Part shown: positions 51,416 to 62,683 of the stretch, in pieces
How positions within the stretch are numbered: position 1 is the stretch's first letter
How the letters are laid out: each line of letters begins with the position of its first letter
NCBI RefSeq assembly: GCF_002563715.1
Contig: NZ_PDJJ01000001.1
Span: 2,976,001 to 3,040,000, forward strand
Reading direction: 5' to 3'
Origin: Isoptericola jiangsuensis
Lineage (GTDB): Bacteria; Actinomycetota; Actinomycetes; Actinomycetales; Cellulomonadaceae
Length of the DNA stretch: 64,000 nt
Translations under genes and position numbers: made by a program
The notes under the pieces: model-generated
Databases searched by the model: none
Told to the model about the DNA's origin: nothing
The model's input: the letters and a program-made list of their open reading frames with translations, nothing else

Positions 51416-52061
51416 GCACCGTCTGGACGACCTCGGGGTTCTCCGGGTCCCGCTCGATCTTGGACCGGAGCCGCTGGACGTGGACGTTCACGAGCCGGGT
51501 GTCGGCGCTGTGCCGGTAGCCCCAGACCTTCTCCAGGAGCACCTCTCGGGTGAACACCTGCCAGGGCTTGCGCGCGAGCTCGACGAGGAGGTCGAACTCG
51601 AGGGGCGTGAGGGCGATCCGCTGCCCCTCGCGGGTGACGGCGTGCCCGGTGACGTCGATCTCGACGTCGCCGATGCGCAGCCGCTCGGGGCCGGGGTCGT
51701 CGGTGCGTCGCAGGCGGGCGCGCACGCGGGCGACGAGCTCCTTGGGCTTGAACGGCTTGGTGACGTAGTCGTCGGCGCCGGACTCGAGGCCGAGCACGAC
51801 GTCGACGGTGTCGGTGCGGGCCGTGAGCATGATGATGGGCACGCCGGACTCGGCGCGGATCTCACGCGCGATCTCGATGCCGTCCTTTCCGGGCAGCATC
51901 ACGTCGAGGAGGACGAGGTCGGGCTGGGTCGAACGGAACACGTCGAAGGCTTGGTCGCCGTCGGCGCAGAAGCTCGGTTCGAACCCCTCCGACTCCAGGA
52001 CGATGCCGATCATCTCGGCCAGCGCTGTGTCGTCGTCGACCACCAGGACACGGGACTTCAT
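51381..52061 (-). CDS. mtrA: Response regulator MtrA
   Basis: A 226-residue OmpR-family regulator, essential in mycobacteria, that controls division and wall hydrolase genes. Receiver: D10/D11 acidic pocket, phospho-acceptor D53 (LLDVMLPG), K102 (VTKPF). The winged helix ends VVQTVRGVGYKAGAPR, very close to known MtrA. CACACT ends six bases before the ATG and no ribosome site is seen, suggesting a leaderless mRNA. First gene of mtrA-mtrB-lpqB. Confidence 0.96.
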   Translation of the reverse strand: MKSRVLVVDDDTALAEMIGIVLESEGFEPSFCADGDQAFDVFRSTQPDLVLLDVMLPGKDGIEIAREIRAESGVPIIMLTARTDTVDVVLGLESGADDYVTKPFKPKELVARVRARLRRTDDPGPERLRIGDVEIDVTGHAVTREGQRIALTPLEFDLLVELARKPWQVFTREVLLEKVWGYRHSADTRLVNVHVQRLRSKIERDPENPEVVQTVRGVGYKAGAPR

Positions 52062-52175
52062 GCGGACAGTGTGCCAGGGGTTCCACAGGTCCCGCTGGCG
52101 CGGCACGTCCGCAGGTGGCGAGACGATAGGGTCGTGGCGGTCACCACTCGTCCCCCGGCGCCTCAGGGAGGCCGC

Positions 52176-53345
52176 ATGAGCACGCCCGACCAGCCGACCC
52201 CGCCCACGGGCTGGGGGGATGCGCCGCGCCCGCCGGCGCCCGAGCCGGGTCAGTACGGTCAGGGGCAGTACGGCCAGGGTCAGTACGGTCAGCCCCGCTA
52301 CGGCGCCCCCGGCCCGCAGGGCGCCCCGGCGACGCCGCCCGGGTCCCCCTACCCCCCGTCGCCGTACGGGCCGGCCGCCGTCAAGCCCGGCATCGTGCCG
52401 CTGCGCCCGCTCTCGCTGGGCGAGGTGTACGACGGCGCGTTCGGCGCGGTGCGGCACAACCCCGCGGTGGTGCTCGGCCTGGTCACCCTCGTCGTCGCCG
52501 TCGCGACGCTCCTGGCGACGCTCCTCGCCCAGCTCGCCGTGCCGTGGCTGACCGGGCTGTTCGGCGACGTCACCGGCGAGCCGGGCATGGAGCTCCTCGT
52601 CGGCCCCGACGTGGCGATGCTGGCCCAGCTCATGGCCGTGTCCGGCGCCCTGTCCCTGACGCTCCTGGTCGCGCAGCCGATCGCCGAGGGCGTCGTCACC
52701 GTGTCCGTCAGCCAGTCCGTCATCGGCCGCAAGCTGTCCCCGGGCGAGGTGTGGGCCCGCCTGCGGCCCCGCCTCGGCCTCCTCGTCGGCTGGATGGTCC
52801 TGCGGACGATCGGCGTGGCCGTGGGGTTCACCGTCGTCCTCGTCGCTGCCGTGCTCCTCGTCGCGGGCGTCGCGAACGTCACCGACTCCGCCGCGCTCGC
52901 CGTCGTGCTGGGCCTCCTGATCGCGCTCGGCGTGGTCGCGCTGGTCCTGTGGCTGACGGTCCGCCTGGTCCTCGTCGTCCCGGCGCTCGTCCTCGAGGGC
53001 GCGGGGCTCGGTTCCACGATCGCCCGTGCGTGGCGCCTGACCCGCGGGAACTTCTGGCGGGTGCTCGGCACCTACCTCCTGGCGAGCATCATCGCCGGGT
53101 TCGTCGGGCAGATCGTCGGGTACCCGCTGAGCCTGGCCGGGATGGCGATCGACGGCGGGGACACCCTCGGGTGGGGCTTCCTCCTCGCGACGATCGTCGC
53201 GAGCGTCGTGTCGACCCTCGTCGTCATCGTCTTCGTGTCCGGCGTCGTCGCGCTCGTCTACACCGACGTGCGCATGCGCCGCGAGGGACTCGACGTGACG
53301 CTCGCCCGGGCGGCGGCGCGCGCCGCGCAGACCCCGGCACCGTGA
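52176..53345 (+). CDS. Polytopic membrane protein with QYGQG repeats
   Basis: A 389-residue protein. The first ~75 residues are Pro/Gly/Gln/Tyr-rich with QYGQG repeated in tandem, a cytoplasmic disordered tail common in actinobacterial membrane proteins. About six membrane helices follow (LVTLVVAVATLLATLLAQLA, MVLRTIGVAVGFTVVLVAA, VVLGLLIALGVVALVLWLTV), with the amphipathic stretch GSTIARAWRLTRGNFWRVLG typical of the glycerophosphodiester phosphodiesterase membrane-domain family. Function unknown. AGGGAGG precedes the ATG. It opens the coupled cluster with DUF4129, DUF4350, MoxR and DUF58. Confidence 0.7.
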   Translation: MSTPDQPTPPTGWGDAPRPPAPEPGQYGQGQYGQGQYGQPRYGAPGPQGAPATPPGSPYPPSPYGPAAVKPGIVPLRPLSLGEVYDGAFGAVRHNPAVVLGLVTLVVAVATLLATLLAQLAVPWLTGLFGDVTGEPGMELLVGPDVAMLAQLMAVSGALSLTLLVAQPIAEGVVTVSVSQSVIGRKLSPGEVWARLRPRLGLLVGWMVLRTIGVAVGFTVVLVAAVLLVAGVANVTDSAALAVVLGLLIALGVVALVLWLTVRLVLVVPALVLEGAGLGSTIARAWRLTRGNFWRVLGTYLLASIIAGFVGQIVGYPLSLAGMAIDGGDTLGWGFLLATIVASVVSTLVVIVFVSGVVALVYTDVRMRREGLDVTLARAAARAAQTPAP

Positions 53346-54001
53346 CGGCCGCGACGGCGGCCCTCGCGGCGCTGGCGGCCCAGGTGCCGGTCGACCCGGA
53401 CCGGCCGACCGCGACCCGGTGGCTCGCCCGGGAGCTGTCCCGTCCGGAGTACGCGCAGGACGAGTCCCTGCTGCTCCGCCTGGTCGAGTGGCTCGAGGGG
53501 CTCTTCGACGGGATCGACGCGACGGCGGTCGGGACCGGCCAGCTCGCCGTGGTCGTCCTGCTGGTCGTCGCCGTCGTCGTCGGCCTCGCGTGGTGGCTGG
53601 CCGGCCCCGTCCGGCTGCGCCGCCGACGCGCCGCCGCGTCGATCGTGGTCCACGAGGACGACCCGCGCACCGCCGCCCAGATGCGCGCGGCGGCCGACGC
53701 CGCGGCCGTGCGCGACGACTGGACGACGGCCGTGCTGGAGCGGTTCCGCGCCGTCGTGCGCGAGTTGGAGGAGCGGGTCGTCCTCGACGAGCTGCCCGGA
53801 CGCACCGCCGTGGAGGCGGCGCGCCAGGCCGGCGACCGGCTCCCGGACCTCGCCGGGTCGCTGCGTGCCGCCGCCACGCTGTTCGACGGCGTCTGCTACG
53901 GGCACCTGCCCGCGAGCGCCGCGGACGACGCCGTGCTGCGCCGCCTCGACGCCCAGGTGCAGGAGTCCCGGCCGGTGCCCGCCGGGGCGGTGGTCGCATG
54001 A
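53342..54001 (+). CDS. DUF4129-domain membrane protein
   Basis: A 219-residue protein with one membrane helix (GTGQLAVVVLLVVAVVVGLAW, ~66-86) and a cytoplasmic DUF4129 region (~120-205; DDWTTAVLERFRAVVRELEE, RTAVEAARQAGDRLP). DUF4129 domains often sit C-terminal to transglutaminase-like membrane proteins; here it stands alone, as in other actinobacterial MoxR clusters. The GTG overlaps the preceding stop by four bases, and its own stop overlaps the next ATG. Confidence 0.75.
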   Translation: MTAATAALAALAAQVPVDPDRPTATRWLARELSRPEYAQDESLLLRLVEWLEGLFDGIDATAVGTGQLAVVVLLVVAVVVGLAWWLAGPVRLRRRRAAASIVVHEDDPRTAAQMRAAADAAAVRDDWTTAVLERFRAVVRELEERVVLDELPGRTAVEAARQAGDRLPDLAGSLRAAATLFDGVCYGHLPASAADDAVLRRLDAQVQESRPVPAGAVVA

Positions 54002-55217
54002 GCGCGCCGAGCGACGTCCCCACGCGGACGTGGACCAGCACCCCCGAGCAGCGCGTCCCCGACCGGGCCCGCGCGGCGCGCCGCCGCCGCTCCGTCACCT
54101 GGTTCGTCGTCGGGCTCGCCGCGCTCGCGCTGACCGTGCTCGTCCTGGCCGTGTCCCGCCCGCCCGGTTCCGTGATCCCGTACGACCCCGACAACAGCCG
54201 GCCCGACGGGTCCCGCGCCCTCGCCCAGGTCCTCGGCGACCAGGGCGTGGAGGTCGAGCACGTCACGACCGTGGCCGACGCGATCGACGCGGCCGGTCCC
54301 GGCACCACGCTGCTCGTGGCCCCCGCCCCGCTGATGGTGCGCGAGCAGGCCGACGCCCTCGCGGCCTCGGGCGCCGACGTCGTCCTCGCCGGTGCCGGCC
54401 GTCAGCTCGCGGCCGCGTTCACGGGAGGCCGGGTGGAGCCCGACGACTGGGGCACCGCGCCCCGCGTGCGCGAGCCCCGCTGCGACCTGCCCGCCGCCGT
54501 CGCCGCGGGCACGGTCCGGCTCGGCACGGGTCTCGTCGCGACCGGCCCGGACGTCACCACCTGCTGGACCGACGGCGACGGGACGTCCGCCCTGGCCGCG
54601 GTGACCGCGGACGGCCGCCAGGTCACCCTGGTCCACGACCCGGCGTTCCTGCGCAACGACACGGTGCTCGACGAGGGCGCCGGCACCCTGGCCCTGCACC
54701 TGCTGGGCGCCCACGACCGACTGGTCTGGCTCGTGCAGGACCCCACCGACCTGACGGCGATCGACGACCCGCCCGCCTCCGACGGCGACCTCGAGCCCGA
54801 CACGTCCGCCGTGGTGCCGCGCTGGCTCGCGGCGGTGCTCGGGTGGGCGGCCGTGGTCGCGGTCGTCGCCGCGCTGTGGCGAGGACGGCGGCTCGGCGGC
54901 CTGGTCGGCGAGGACCTGCCGGTCGTCGTGCCGTCCGCGGAGTCGACCCGGGGCCGTGCCCGCCTGTACCGCCGGGCTCGCGCCCGCGGCCACGGCGGTG
55001 CCGCGCTGCGCGCCTCGACGGCGGACCGGATCGCCCGTCGCCTCGGCGTGCCGCGGACCGCCGACCCGGCGGTCCTCGTCGACGCCGTCGCCCGCGCCAC
55101 CGGGCACGACCCGGTCGAGGTCGACGCCCTGCTGTACGGCCCACCACCCGCCGACGACGCCGGGCTCGTCGAGCTCGCGCACCGACTCGACATCCTGGAG
55201 AGCGAGGTCCACCGATC

Positions 55218-55221
<4 letters not shown>
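53998..55221 (+). CDS. DUF4350-domain membrane protein
   Basis: A 407-residue protein with an N-terminal membrane helix (VTWFVVGLAALALTVLVLAV, ~32-51), an external Rossmann-like DUF4350 domain (~55-260; PDNSRPDGSRALAQVLGDQG, TTLLVAPAPLMV, ADVVLAGAGRQLA), a second helix (WLAAVLGWAAVVAVVAALW, ~275-293) and a cytoplasmic tail. DUF4350 resembles the solute-binding part of gliding/ABC accessory proteins. ATGA overlaps on both sides make it part of a strictly coupled operon. Confidence 0.78.
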
Positions 55222-56363
<1,142 letters not shown>

Positions 56364-56364
56364 C

Positions 56365-57735
56365 ATGGCAGTGACCTGGCGGGCCGTGGCCCTCGCGGCG
56401 CTCGGCGTGCTCCCGGTCGCGCTGTGGCCCGTCCCGGGCACGGCCCTCGCGTGGGGGCTGCTCGTCGTGCTGGCGTGCGCCGTCGACGTCGTGCTGGCGG
56501 CGTCCCCGCAGCAGGTCGCGGTCCAGCGGTCGACCCCGACGTCGGCGCGTGTCGGGGTCCCGACGACGTCGACGCTCGTGATCACGCACACCGGTGCCCG
56601 CCGGCTGCGCGGCACGGTCCGCGACGCGTGGCCGCCGTCGCTCGCCGTGGACCGCACCGCTGACGGGCTGACGCCCCACACCGATCCGGCGACGGTCACG
56701 GGCACGGCCCGGCACGACGTCGACCTGCGACCCGGTGGCGCGGTGCGGCTGCGCACGCCGCTGCTGCCCACCCGGCGCGGGCAGCGGCCCGCCGGCCCGG
56801 TGACGGTCCGCACGGTGGGGCCGCTCGGCCTCGCCGGGCGGCAGCGGTCCCTGCCGGTCGGCGGCACGCTGCGGGTCCTGCCCGAGTTCGCGTCCCGACG
56901 GCACCTGCCCAGCCGGCTCGCCCGGCTGCGGGAGATGGACGGCCGGGCCGCCGTACAGGTGCGCGGCGAGGGCACCGAGTTCGACTCGCTGCGCGAGTAC
57001 GTCGTGGGCGACGACGTCCGCTCGATCGACTGGCGCGCGACCGCCCGGGGCGGCGACGTCGTCGTGCGCACTTGGCGTCCCGAACGGGACCGGCGCGTCG
57101 TCGTCGTGCTCGACACGGGGCGCACGTCGGCCGCCCGGATCGGGCTGCTCGACGACGGCTCGGTCAACACGGGCGGCACGCGCCTGGAGGCCTCCATCGA
57201 GGCCGCGCTGCTGCTGGGGGCGCTGGCCGACCGGGCCGGCGACCGGGTGCAGGTGCTCGCCTACGACCGGGCCGTGCGGGCGCAGGTCGCCGGCGCGTCC
57301 GGCCCACGGCTCCTGCCCGCGATGGCCGAGGCGCTGTCCACGGCCGAGCCGGTCCTGCTGGAGACCGACTGGCCGGGCCTCGTCTCACAGGTGCGCTCGC
57401 GCGTGTCGCAGCGCTCCCTCGTGGTGCTCCTCACCTCCCTCGACCCGGCGGCCGTCGAGACCGGGCTGCTGCCCGTCGTGGACCGGCTGACGGGCACCCA
57501 CCAGGTGGTGGTCGCCGCGGTCGCCGACGCCGAGGTCGCGGCGATGCGTCAGGAGCGCGACGACTCCGAGACCGTCTACGCGGCGGCCGCGGCGGCCCGC
57601 GCCGACCTGGAGCGCACCGCGGTGGCCACCGTCCTGCGCCAGCACGGCGCCGAGGTCGTGGAGGCGCTCCCGGCCGACCTCGCCCCGCGGCTCGCCGACA
57701 CCTACCTGGCGCTCAAGGCCGCCGGACGCCTCTGA
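56365..57735 (+). CDS. DUF58 / VWA-like protein, MoxR partner
   Basis: A 456-residue protein with two membrane helices near the N terminus (VALAALGVLPVALWPVPG, ALAWGLLVVLACAVDVVLAA), a beta-rich segment and the DUF58 signature REYVVGDDVRSIDWRATARG (~residue 211), followed by a VWA-like domain starting VVVVLDTGRTS with partial metal-site residues. Such proteins pair with MoxR ATPases. It starts one base after the moxR stop and converges on the SpoIIM-type gene. Confidence 0.9.
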   Translation: MAVTWRAVALAALGVLPVALWPVPGTALAWGLLVVLACAVDVVLAASPQQVAVQRSTPTSARVGVPTTSTLVITHTGARRLRGTVRDAWPPSLAVDRTADGLTPHTDPATVTGTARHDVDLRPGGAVRLRTPLLPTRRGQRPAGPVTVRTVGPLGLAGRQRSLPVGGTLRVLPEFASRRHLPSRLARLREMDGRAAVQVRGEGTEFDSLREYVVGDDVRSIDWRATARGGDVVVRTWRPERDRRVVVVLDTGRTSAARIGLLDDGSVNTGGTRLEASIEAALLLGALADRAGDRVQVLAYDRAVRAQVAGASGPRLLPAMAEALSTAEPVLLETDWPGLVSQVRSRVSQRSLVVLLTSLDPAAVETGLLPVVDRLTGTHQVVVAAVADAEVAAMRQERDDSETVYAAAAAARADLERTAVATVLRQHGAEVVEALPADLAPRLADTYLALKAAGRL

Positions 57736-57753
57736 GTTCCGCCCCGGCGGGGG

Positions 57754-58743
57754 TCAGCCGGCCGTCGGCAGGACGGCCCCCGCCCGGTCGGCGTCGAGGT
57801 CACCCGTCTCGCCCGCCCGCACCGCGCGGCGCCCCAGCACGAGGAAGTACGCGAGGAACACGGCGAGCGCCAGGGCGCCGACGACGATCTTCACCCACCA
57901 GGGCAACGACGACCCGGTGACGAACCCCTCCACGAGGCCGGACAGCGCAAGCGCCCCGACGAGGCCCACGACGACCGTGAACAGGGCGCGGCCCTCCGTG
58001 GCCAGCGCGTCGGCCCGGCGTCGCGGCCCCGGGGACACCCACGCCCAGAAGATCCGCAGGCCGGCGGCCCCCGCGACGAAGATCGCGGTGAGCTCGAGCA
58101 GGCCGTGCGGCGTGATGAGGGTGAGGAACAGCCCGAGCTCGCCGTGCGCGGCCATCATGCCGCCGATCCCGCCGATCGCGACGGCGTTGTTGAGCAGCAC
58201 CCAGACCGGCCCGATCCCGGTGATGCCGAGCGCGATGGTCTGCGCCGCGATCCAGGCGTTGTTGGTCCACACGACCGCGGCGAAGGACAGCTTCGGGTCG
58301 TAGTAGGACGCGAAGGCGTGCCGGACGTACTGCTCCTGCTCCGACGGCGTCCCCATCGCGGCCAGGGCCTCCGGGTCCGTGGCGACGCGCACCCCGACGA
58401 CGACGGCCACGGCGAGGAACGCGAGGGTGACGGCGAGCGTCCACCAGCGGATCCGGTACAGCGCGGCCGGGACGGTGACGGCGACGAAGCGGGTGACGTC
58501 GCTCCAGCCGGGCTCGTGCGCGCCGGCGATGCGGGTGCGGGCGCGCGCCAGCAGGTCGGACAGGCGCGCCACGGTCACCGGGTCGGGTGCGGCGGAGCGG
58601 ACCGTCGACAGATGGGTCGCGACCGCCTGGTAGAGCCGAACCATCTCGTCGGCCTCCGCCCCGTCGAGGCGGCGGCGGCGCACCAGCTCCTCGAGGCGGC
58701 GCCACTCCGGTCCGTGCACGGTGCTGAAGGCGTCCAGGTCCAC
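57754..58743 (-). CDS. SpoIIM/DUF95-family membrane protein
   Basis: A 329-residue protein. A cytoplasmic helical N terminus (FSTVHGPEWRRLEELVRRRR to ARARTRIAGA, ~1-75) is followed by five to six membrane helices (WWTLAVTLAFLAVAVVVGV, VLLNNAVAIGGIGGMMAAHG, LITPHGLLELTAIFVAGAAG, FTVVVGLVGALALSGLVEG). The NN-x-GG and PHG-x-LE motifs mark the SpoIIM family, named for sporulation septum remodelling but common in non-sporulators. The GTG at 58743 faces the RDD gene, a usual partner, across 90 bases. Confidence 0.87.
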   Translation of the reverse strand: MDLDAFSTVHGPEWRRLEELVRRRRLDGAEADEMVRLYQAVATHLSTVRSAAPDPVTVARLSDLLARARTRIAGAHEPGWSDVTRFVAVTVPAALYRIRWWTLAVTLAFLAVAVVVGVRVATDPEALAAMGTPSEQEQYVRHAFASYYDPKLSFAAVVWTNNAWIAAQTIALGITGIGPVWVLLNNAVAIGGIGGMMAAHGELGLFLTLITPHGLLELTAIFVAGAAGLRIFWAWVSPGPRRRADALATEGRALFTVVVGLVGALALSGLVEGFVTGSSLPWWVKIVVGALALAVFLAYFLVLGRRAVRAGETGDLDADRAGAVLPTAG

Positions 58744-58833
58744 GGGCGCTACCCTGCCACAGGTGACCCGTCGGCCGGGTGACCGGCGGTGCCCCCGCAG
58801 CGGGGACCGCCGACCCACGACTGCGGAGGTTCG

Positions 58834-59667
58834 GTGGACCAGGGAATCGTCATCGGCGAGGGCGTCGTCCTCGAGACCCGGCCCGCGTCGTTCGCGTCCC
58901 GCGCGGTGGGGGCGCTGCTGGACGTCGTGGTCACGCTGGTCCTCGCGTTCGGTGCGCTCTACCTCGTGACCGGCACGGCCGTCGCGGGCTCGGAGCTCGT
59001 CCTGGACCCGCAGTGGGGCCAGACGCTCACGGTCGTCCTCGTGGTGACCCTGCTCGTCGTGTGGCCGGTGACGTTCGAGACGCTGTCGCGCGGCCGGTCG
59101 CCGGGCAAGCTCGCGATGGGTCTGCGCGTGGTGCGCGACGACGGCGGCCCGGTGCGGTTCCGGCACGCGTTCGTGCGGGCGCTGGTGGGGGTGTTCGAGC
59201 TGTGGCTCACGTTCGGGTCGGTGGCGGTCGTGGCGTCGCTGTCGAACGCGAGGGGGAAGCGGCTGGGTGACGTCCTCGCCGGGACGTACGCGGTGCGGGT
59301 GCGCAGCTCGCGCGGCTGGACGACGCCGCTCGTCCTCGCGCCGGGCCTGGGGGCCTGGGTGGAGGGCGCCGACATCCGCCGCCTGCCCGACGGACTCGCG
59401 CTGGAGGTGCGCCAGGTGCTCGACCGGGCGCCCCGGCTGTCCCCCGAGTCGCGGCGGCAGCTCACCGACGCCCTCGCCGGTCAGGTGGAGCCGTACGTGG
59501 CGCCGGGGCCGCCGCCCGGCACCCCCGCGGAGCTGTTCCTGCACGCGGTCCTGCACGAGCGCCGGCGTCGCGAGCTGGAGCGGGGCGAGGTGGAACGGGA
59601 CCGGGCCGCCGCGCAGGCCGCCGTCCTGCACCGCCTCCCCTACGGCGTCCCCGACCCGCGAGGCTGA
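58834..59667 (+). CDS. RDD-family membrane protein
   Basis: A 277-residue protein. The RDD domain (~10-150) has the conserved Arg and Asp residues in FASRAVGALLDVVVTLVLAF and KRLGDVLAGTYAVRV, with three membrane helices between. The cytoplasmic C terminus (~165-277) is helical and charged (DRAPRLSPESRRQLTDALAG, HERRRRELERGEVERDR). RDD proteins are suspected transporters of small solutes or ions. GTG start with GGAGG four to five bases upstream. Divergent from the SpoIIM gene, with which it commonly travels. Confidence 0.87.
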   Translation: MDQGIVIGEGVVLETRPASFASRAVGALLDVVVTLVLAFGALYLVTGTAVAGSELVLDPQWGQTLTVVLVVTLLVVWPVTFETLSRGRSPGKLAMGLRVVRDDGGPVRFRHAFVRALVGVFELWLTFGSVAVVASLSNARGKRLGDVLAGTYAVRVRSSRGWTTPLVLAPGLGAWVEGADIRRLPDGLALEVRQVLDRAPRLSPESRRQLTDALAGQVEPYVAPGPPPGTPAELFLHAVLHERRRRELERGEVERDRAAAQAAVLHRLPYGVPDPRG

Positions 59668-59726
59668 TTCGTCAGGTTTCCGTCCCAATTCGCCGCAGGG
59701 TCTAGGCGCGGGCCCGACGAGCGCCC

Positions 59727-59732
59727 TAGGGT
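59727..59732 (+). promoter_or_regulatory. -10 box of the lipoprotein gene
   Basis: TAGGGT followed by seven bases and ATG 59740. No ribosome site is seen, so a leaderless transcript is likely. Confidence 0.5.
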
Positions 59733-59739
59733 GACCGCC

Positions 59740-60168
59740 ATGCGCACACACCTCACGCGCCTCGGTGCCGCCGCCGCTGCCGCCGCCGTCGCCCTGACCC
59801 TGTCGGCCTGCTCCGCGCAGGACGAGACCGTCGTCGCGTTCTGCGACGCGTTCGACTCCCTCGAGGCCCTCACCGGCCAGCCCCAGGACGCCGACGACGA
59901 CGACCCGGCCGCCGCGGCCGCGGCCCGGCTCGAGACCGTCACCGTCGAGATGGAGGGGATCGACCCGCCCGCGGAGATCGACGCGTCCTTCACCCTGGTC
60001 ACCGAGCACTTCCGCGCCCTGTCGGACGCCACGGCGAAGTCCCTCGCCGTGCCCGACGACGAGGCCGAGCAGACGGCGGTCGCCGAGGCCTCGCAGCGGA
60101 TGACGACGGCCGAGTTCACCGACGCGACGGCCGAGCTCGACGCGTTCACCGAGGAGCACTGCTCCTGA
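59740..60168 (+). CDS. Small putative lipoprotein
   Basis: A 142-residue protein with a signal peptide (RLGAAAAAAAVALTLSAC) ending in lipobox LSAC, so C24 should be lipidated. The mature part is acidic and helical (FCDAFDSLEALTGQPQDADD, ALSDATAKSLAVPDDEAEQT) with two further cysteines, one two residues from the C terminus, that could form a disulfide. No known domain recognised. It ends at a strong hairpin shared with ahcY. Confidence 0.75.
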   Translation: MRTHLTRLGAAAAAAAVALTLSACSAQDETVVAFCDAFDSLEALTGQPQDADDDDPAAAAAARLETVTVEMEGIDPPAEIDASFTLVTEHFRALSDATAKSLAVPDDEAEQTAVAEASQRMTTAEFTDATAELDAFTEEHCS

Positions 60169-60173
60169 CCCAC

Positions 60174-60214
60174 GACGACGCCCCCTGCCGCGGTGTGCGG
60201 CAGGGGGCGTCGTC
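60174..60214. terminator. Bidirectional terminator between lipoprotein gene and ahcY
   Basis: A perfect 18-bp stem (GACGACGCCCCCTGCCGC and complement) with loop GGTGT, between two convergent genes. Confidence 0.85.
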
Positions 60215-60252
60215 GCGCGGGTCGAAGCCCGGCGTTCCGGCCCGCGACCGGC

Positions 60253-61782
<1,530 letters not shown>

Positions 61783-61867
61783 GGGTGCCCTCCTGGGACG
61801 TCGTCGTGTCGTGTCGCGCACTGGGGGCTCCCGTCGGCGCAGGCCGCGCCCTGGGCGCGATCACCCC

Positions 61868-61873
61868 AGGGTA
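61868..61873 (-). promoter_or_regulatory. -10 box upstream of ahcY
   Basis: TACCCT on the minus strand, predicting transcription from about 61861 and a leader near 80 bases that contains GGCGCG-rich pairing but no recognised riboswitch. Confidence 0.4.
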
Positions 61874-61926
61874 GTCCGCCCGCGCGCCCGACGGCGGCCC
61901 CTCTCGGGGTGACATCGGCGGGACGA

Positions 61927-61960
61927 CGACGGGCCGGCACCCGCAGGTGCCGGCCCGTCG
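61927..61960 (-). terminator. Terminator after the secreted-protein gene
   Basis: A perfect 15-bp stem (CGACGGGCCGGCACC and complement) with loop CGCA, ten bases after the stop codon of the gene that ends at 61971. Confidence 0.85.
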
Positions 61961-61970
61961 CACGGGTTCG

Positions 61971-62585
61971 TCAGCCGTTCTTCGAGGCGCGGTAGCCGGC
62001 CTCACGCGCCGCCGACGCCGTCGTGAAGCACTCCTCGGGGTTGGTCACCTCGTACCAGCGGCCGCCGGGCACGTGGTAGATCCAGTCCGTGCTCCCCCGG
62101 TTGCCCTTGATCGGCGCCCAGCCCGGGCAGTCCCATCCGTCGGGCGACGTGCTGGTCGGGCGCACGCCCGCCTTCACGACGAGGGTCTGGGTGCGGGTCT
62201 TCGTCCTGACCTCGCCCCGCTTCTGCCGGGTCACGGAGTCGTACCGCTGGAAGCGCACCTTGGTCGTGACGCGGTACGTCCCCGGCGCCAGCCTCGCCTT
62301 GCGCACGTTCTTCGCGACCGTCGCGCCCGTCGACGTCTTCTTCACGGTGATCGTCTTCTTCCGCACCGACACCACGCCGGTGGTCGCCACGCGCGGCTTC
62401 ACCGTGGCCTTGCCGCCGTACGGGGCACGCTTCGTGGGAATCTTCCTGATCGTCAGCTTCGGGACGACCTTCGTCGCGGCCACCGTCGTACCGACGGGGG
62501 CCGCGGTCGCGGCGGGGGTGGCGACGGCGAGCGAGCCGCCGGACAGCAGGGCGCCGATCGTGACGGCGGCGAGGAACGTGCGCAT
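61971..62585 (-). CDS. Secreted protein with C-terminal sunset-like domain
   Basis: A 204-residue exported protein. The signal peptide is MRTFLAAVTIGALLSGGSLA with cleavage near ATAA (~29). A Lys/Arg/Thr-rich beta domain follows (~40-140; KRAPYGGKATVKPRVATTG, LAPGTYRVTTKVRFQRY). The C-terminal ~50 residues (CPGWAPIKGNRGSTDWIYHV, PGGRWYEVTNPEECFTTASA, AREAGYRAS) match a short domain found at the ends of many secreted actinobacterial proteins and nucleases, which I recall as the sunset domain. Function unknown. It follows the Ig-like gene on the same strand. Confidence 0.7.
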   Translation of the reverse strand: MRTFLAAVTIGALLSGGSLAVATPAATAAPVGTTVAATKVVPKLTIRKIPTKRAPYGGKATVKPRVATTGVVSVRKKTITVKKTSTGATVAKNVRKARLAPGTYRVTTKVRFQRYDSVTRQKRGEVRTKTRTQTLVVKAGVRPTSTSPDGWDCPGWAPIKGNRGSTDWIYHVPGGRWYEVTNPEECFTTASAAREAGYRASKNG

Positions 62586-62631
62586 GAGGGGTGCTCCGGG
62601 TCGTGGCCGCGGCGCGGCCGGGTGGGATGGC

Positions 62632-62671
62632 GCGGGGGCGGGTCGCGCCGCACGGCGCGGCCCGCCCCCGC
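62632..62671 (-). terminator. Terminator after the Ig-like secreted-protein gene
   Basis: Arms 62632-62650 and 62653-62671 pair at 18 of 19 positions (one mismatch) with a minimal loop. It lies just beyond the stop codon at 62684 and before the next gene's start. Confidence 0.7.
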
Positions 62672-62683
62672 GGGGACCGTCGG

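Noticed and set aside
61783-61970. SAH riboswitch upstream of ahcY
   Set aside because: I could not find the conserved pairing or the core sequence; only GC-rich stems without the motif.
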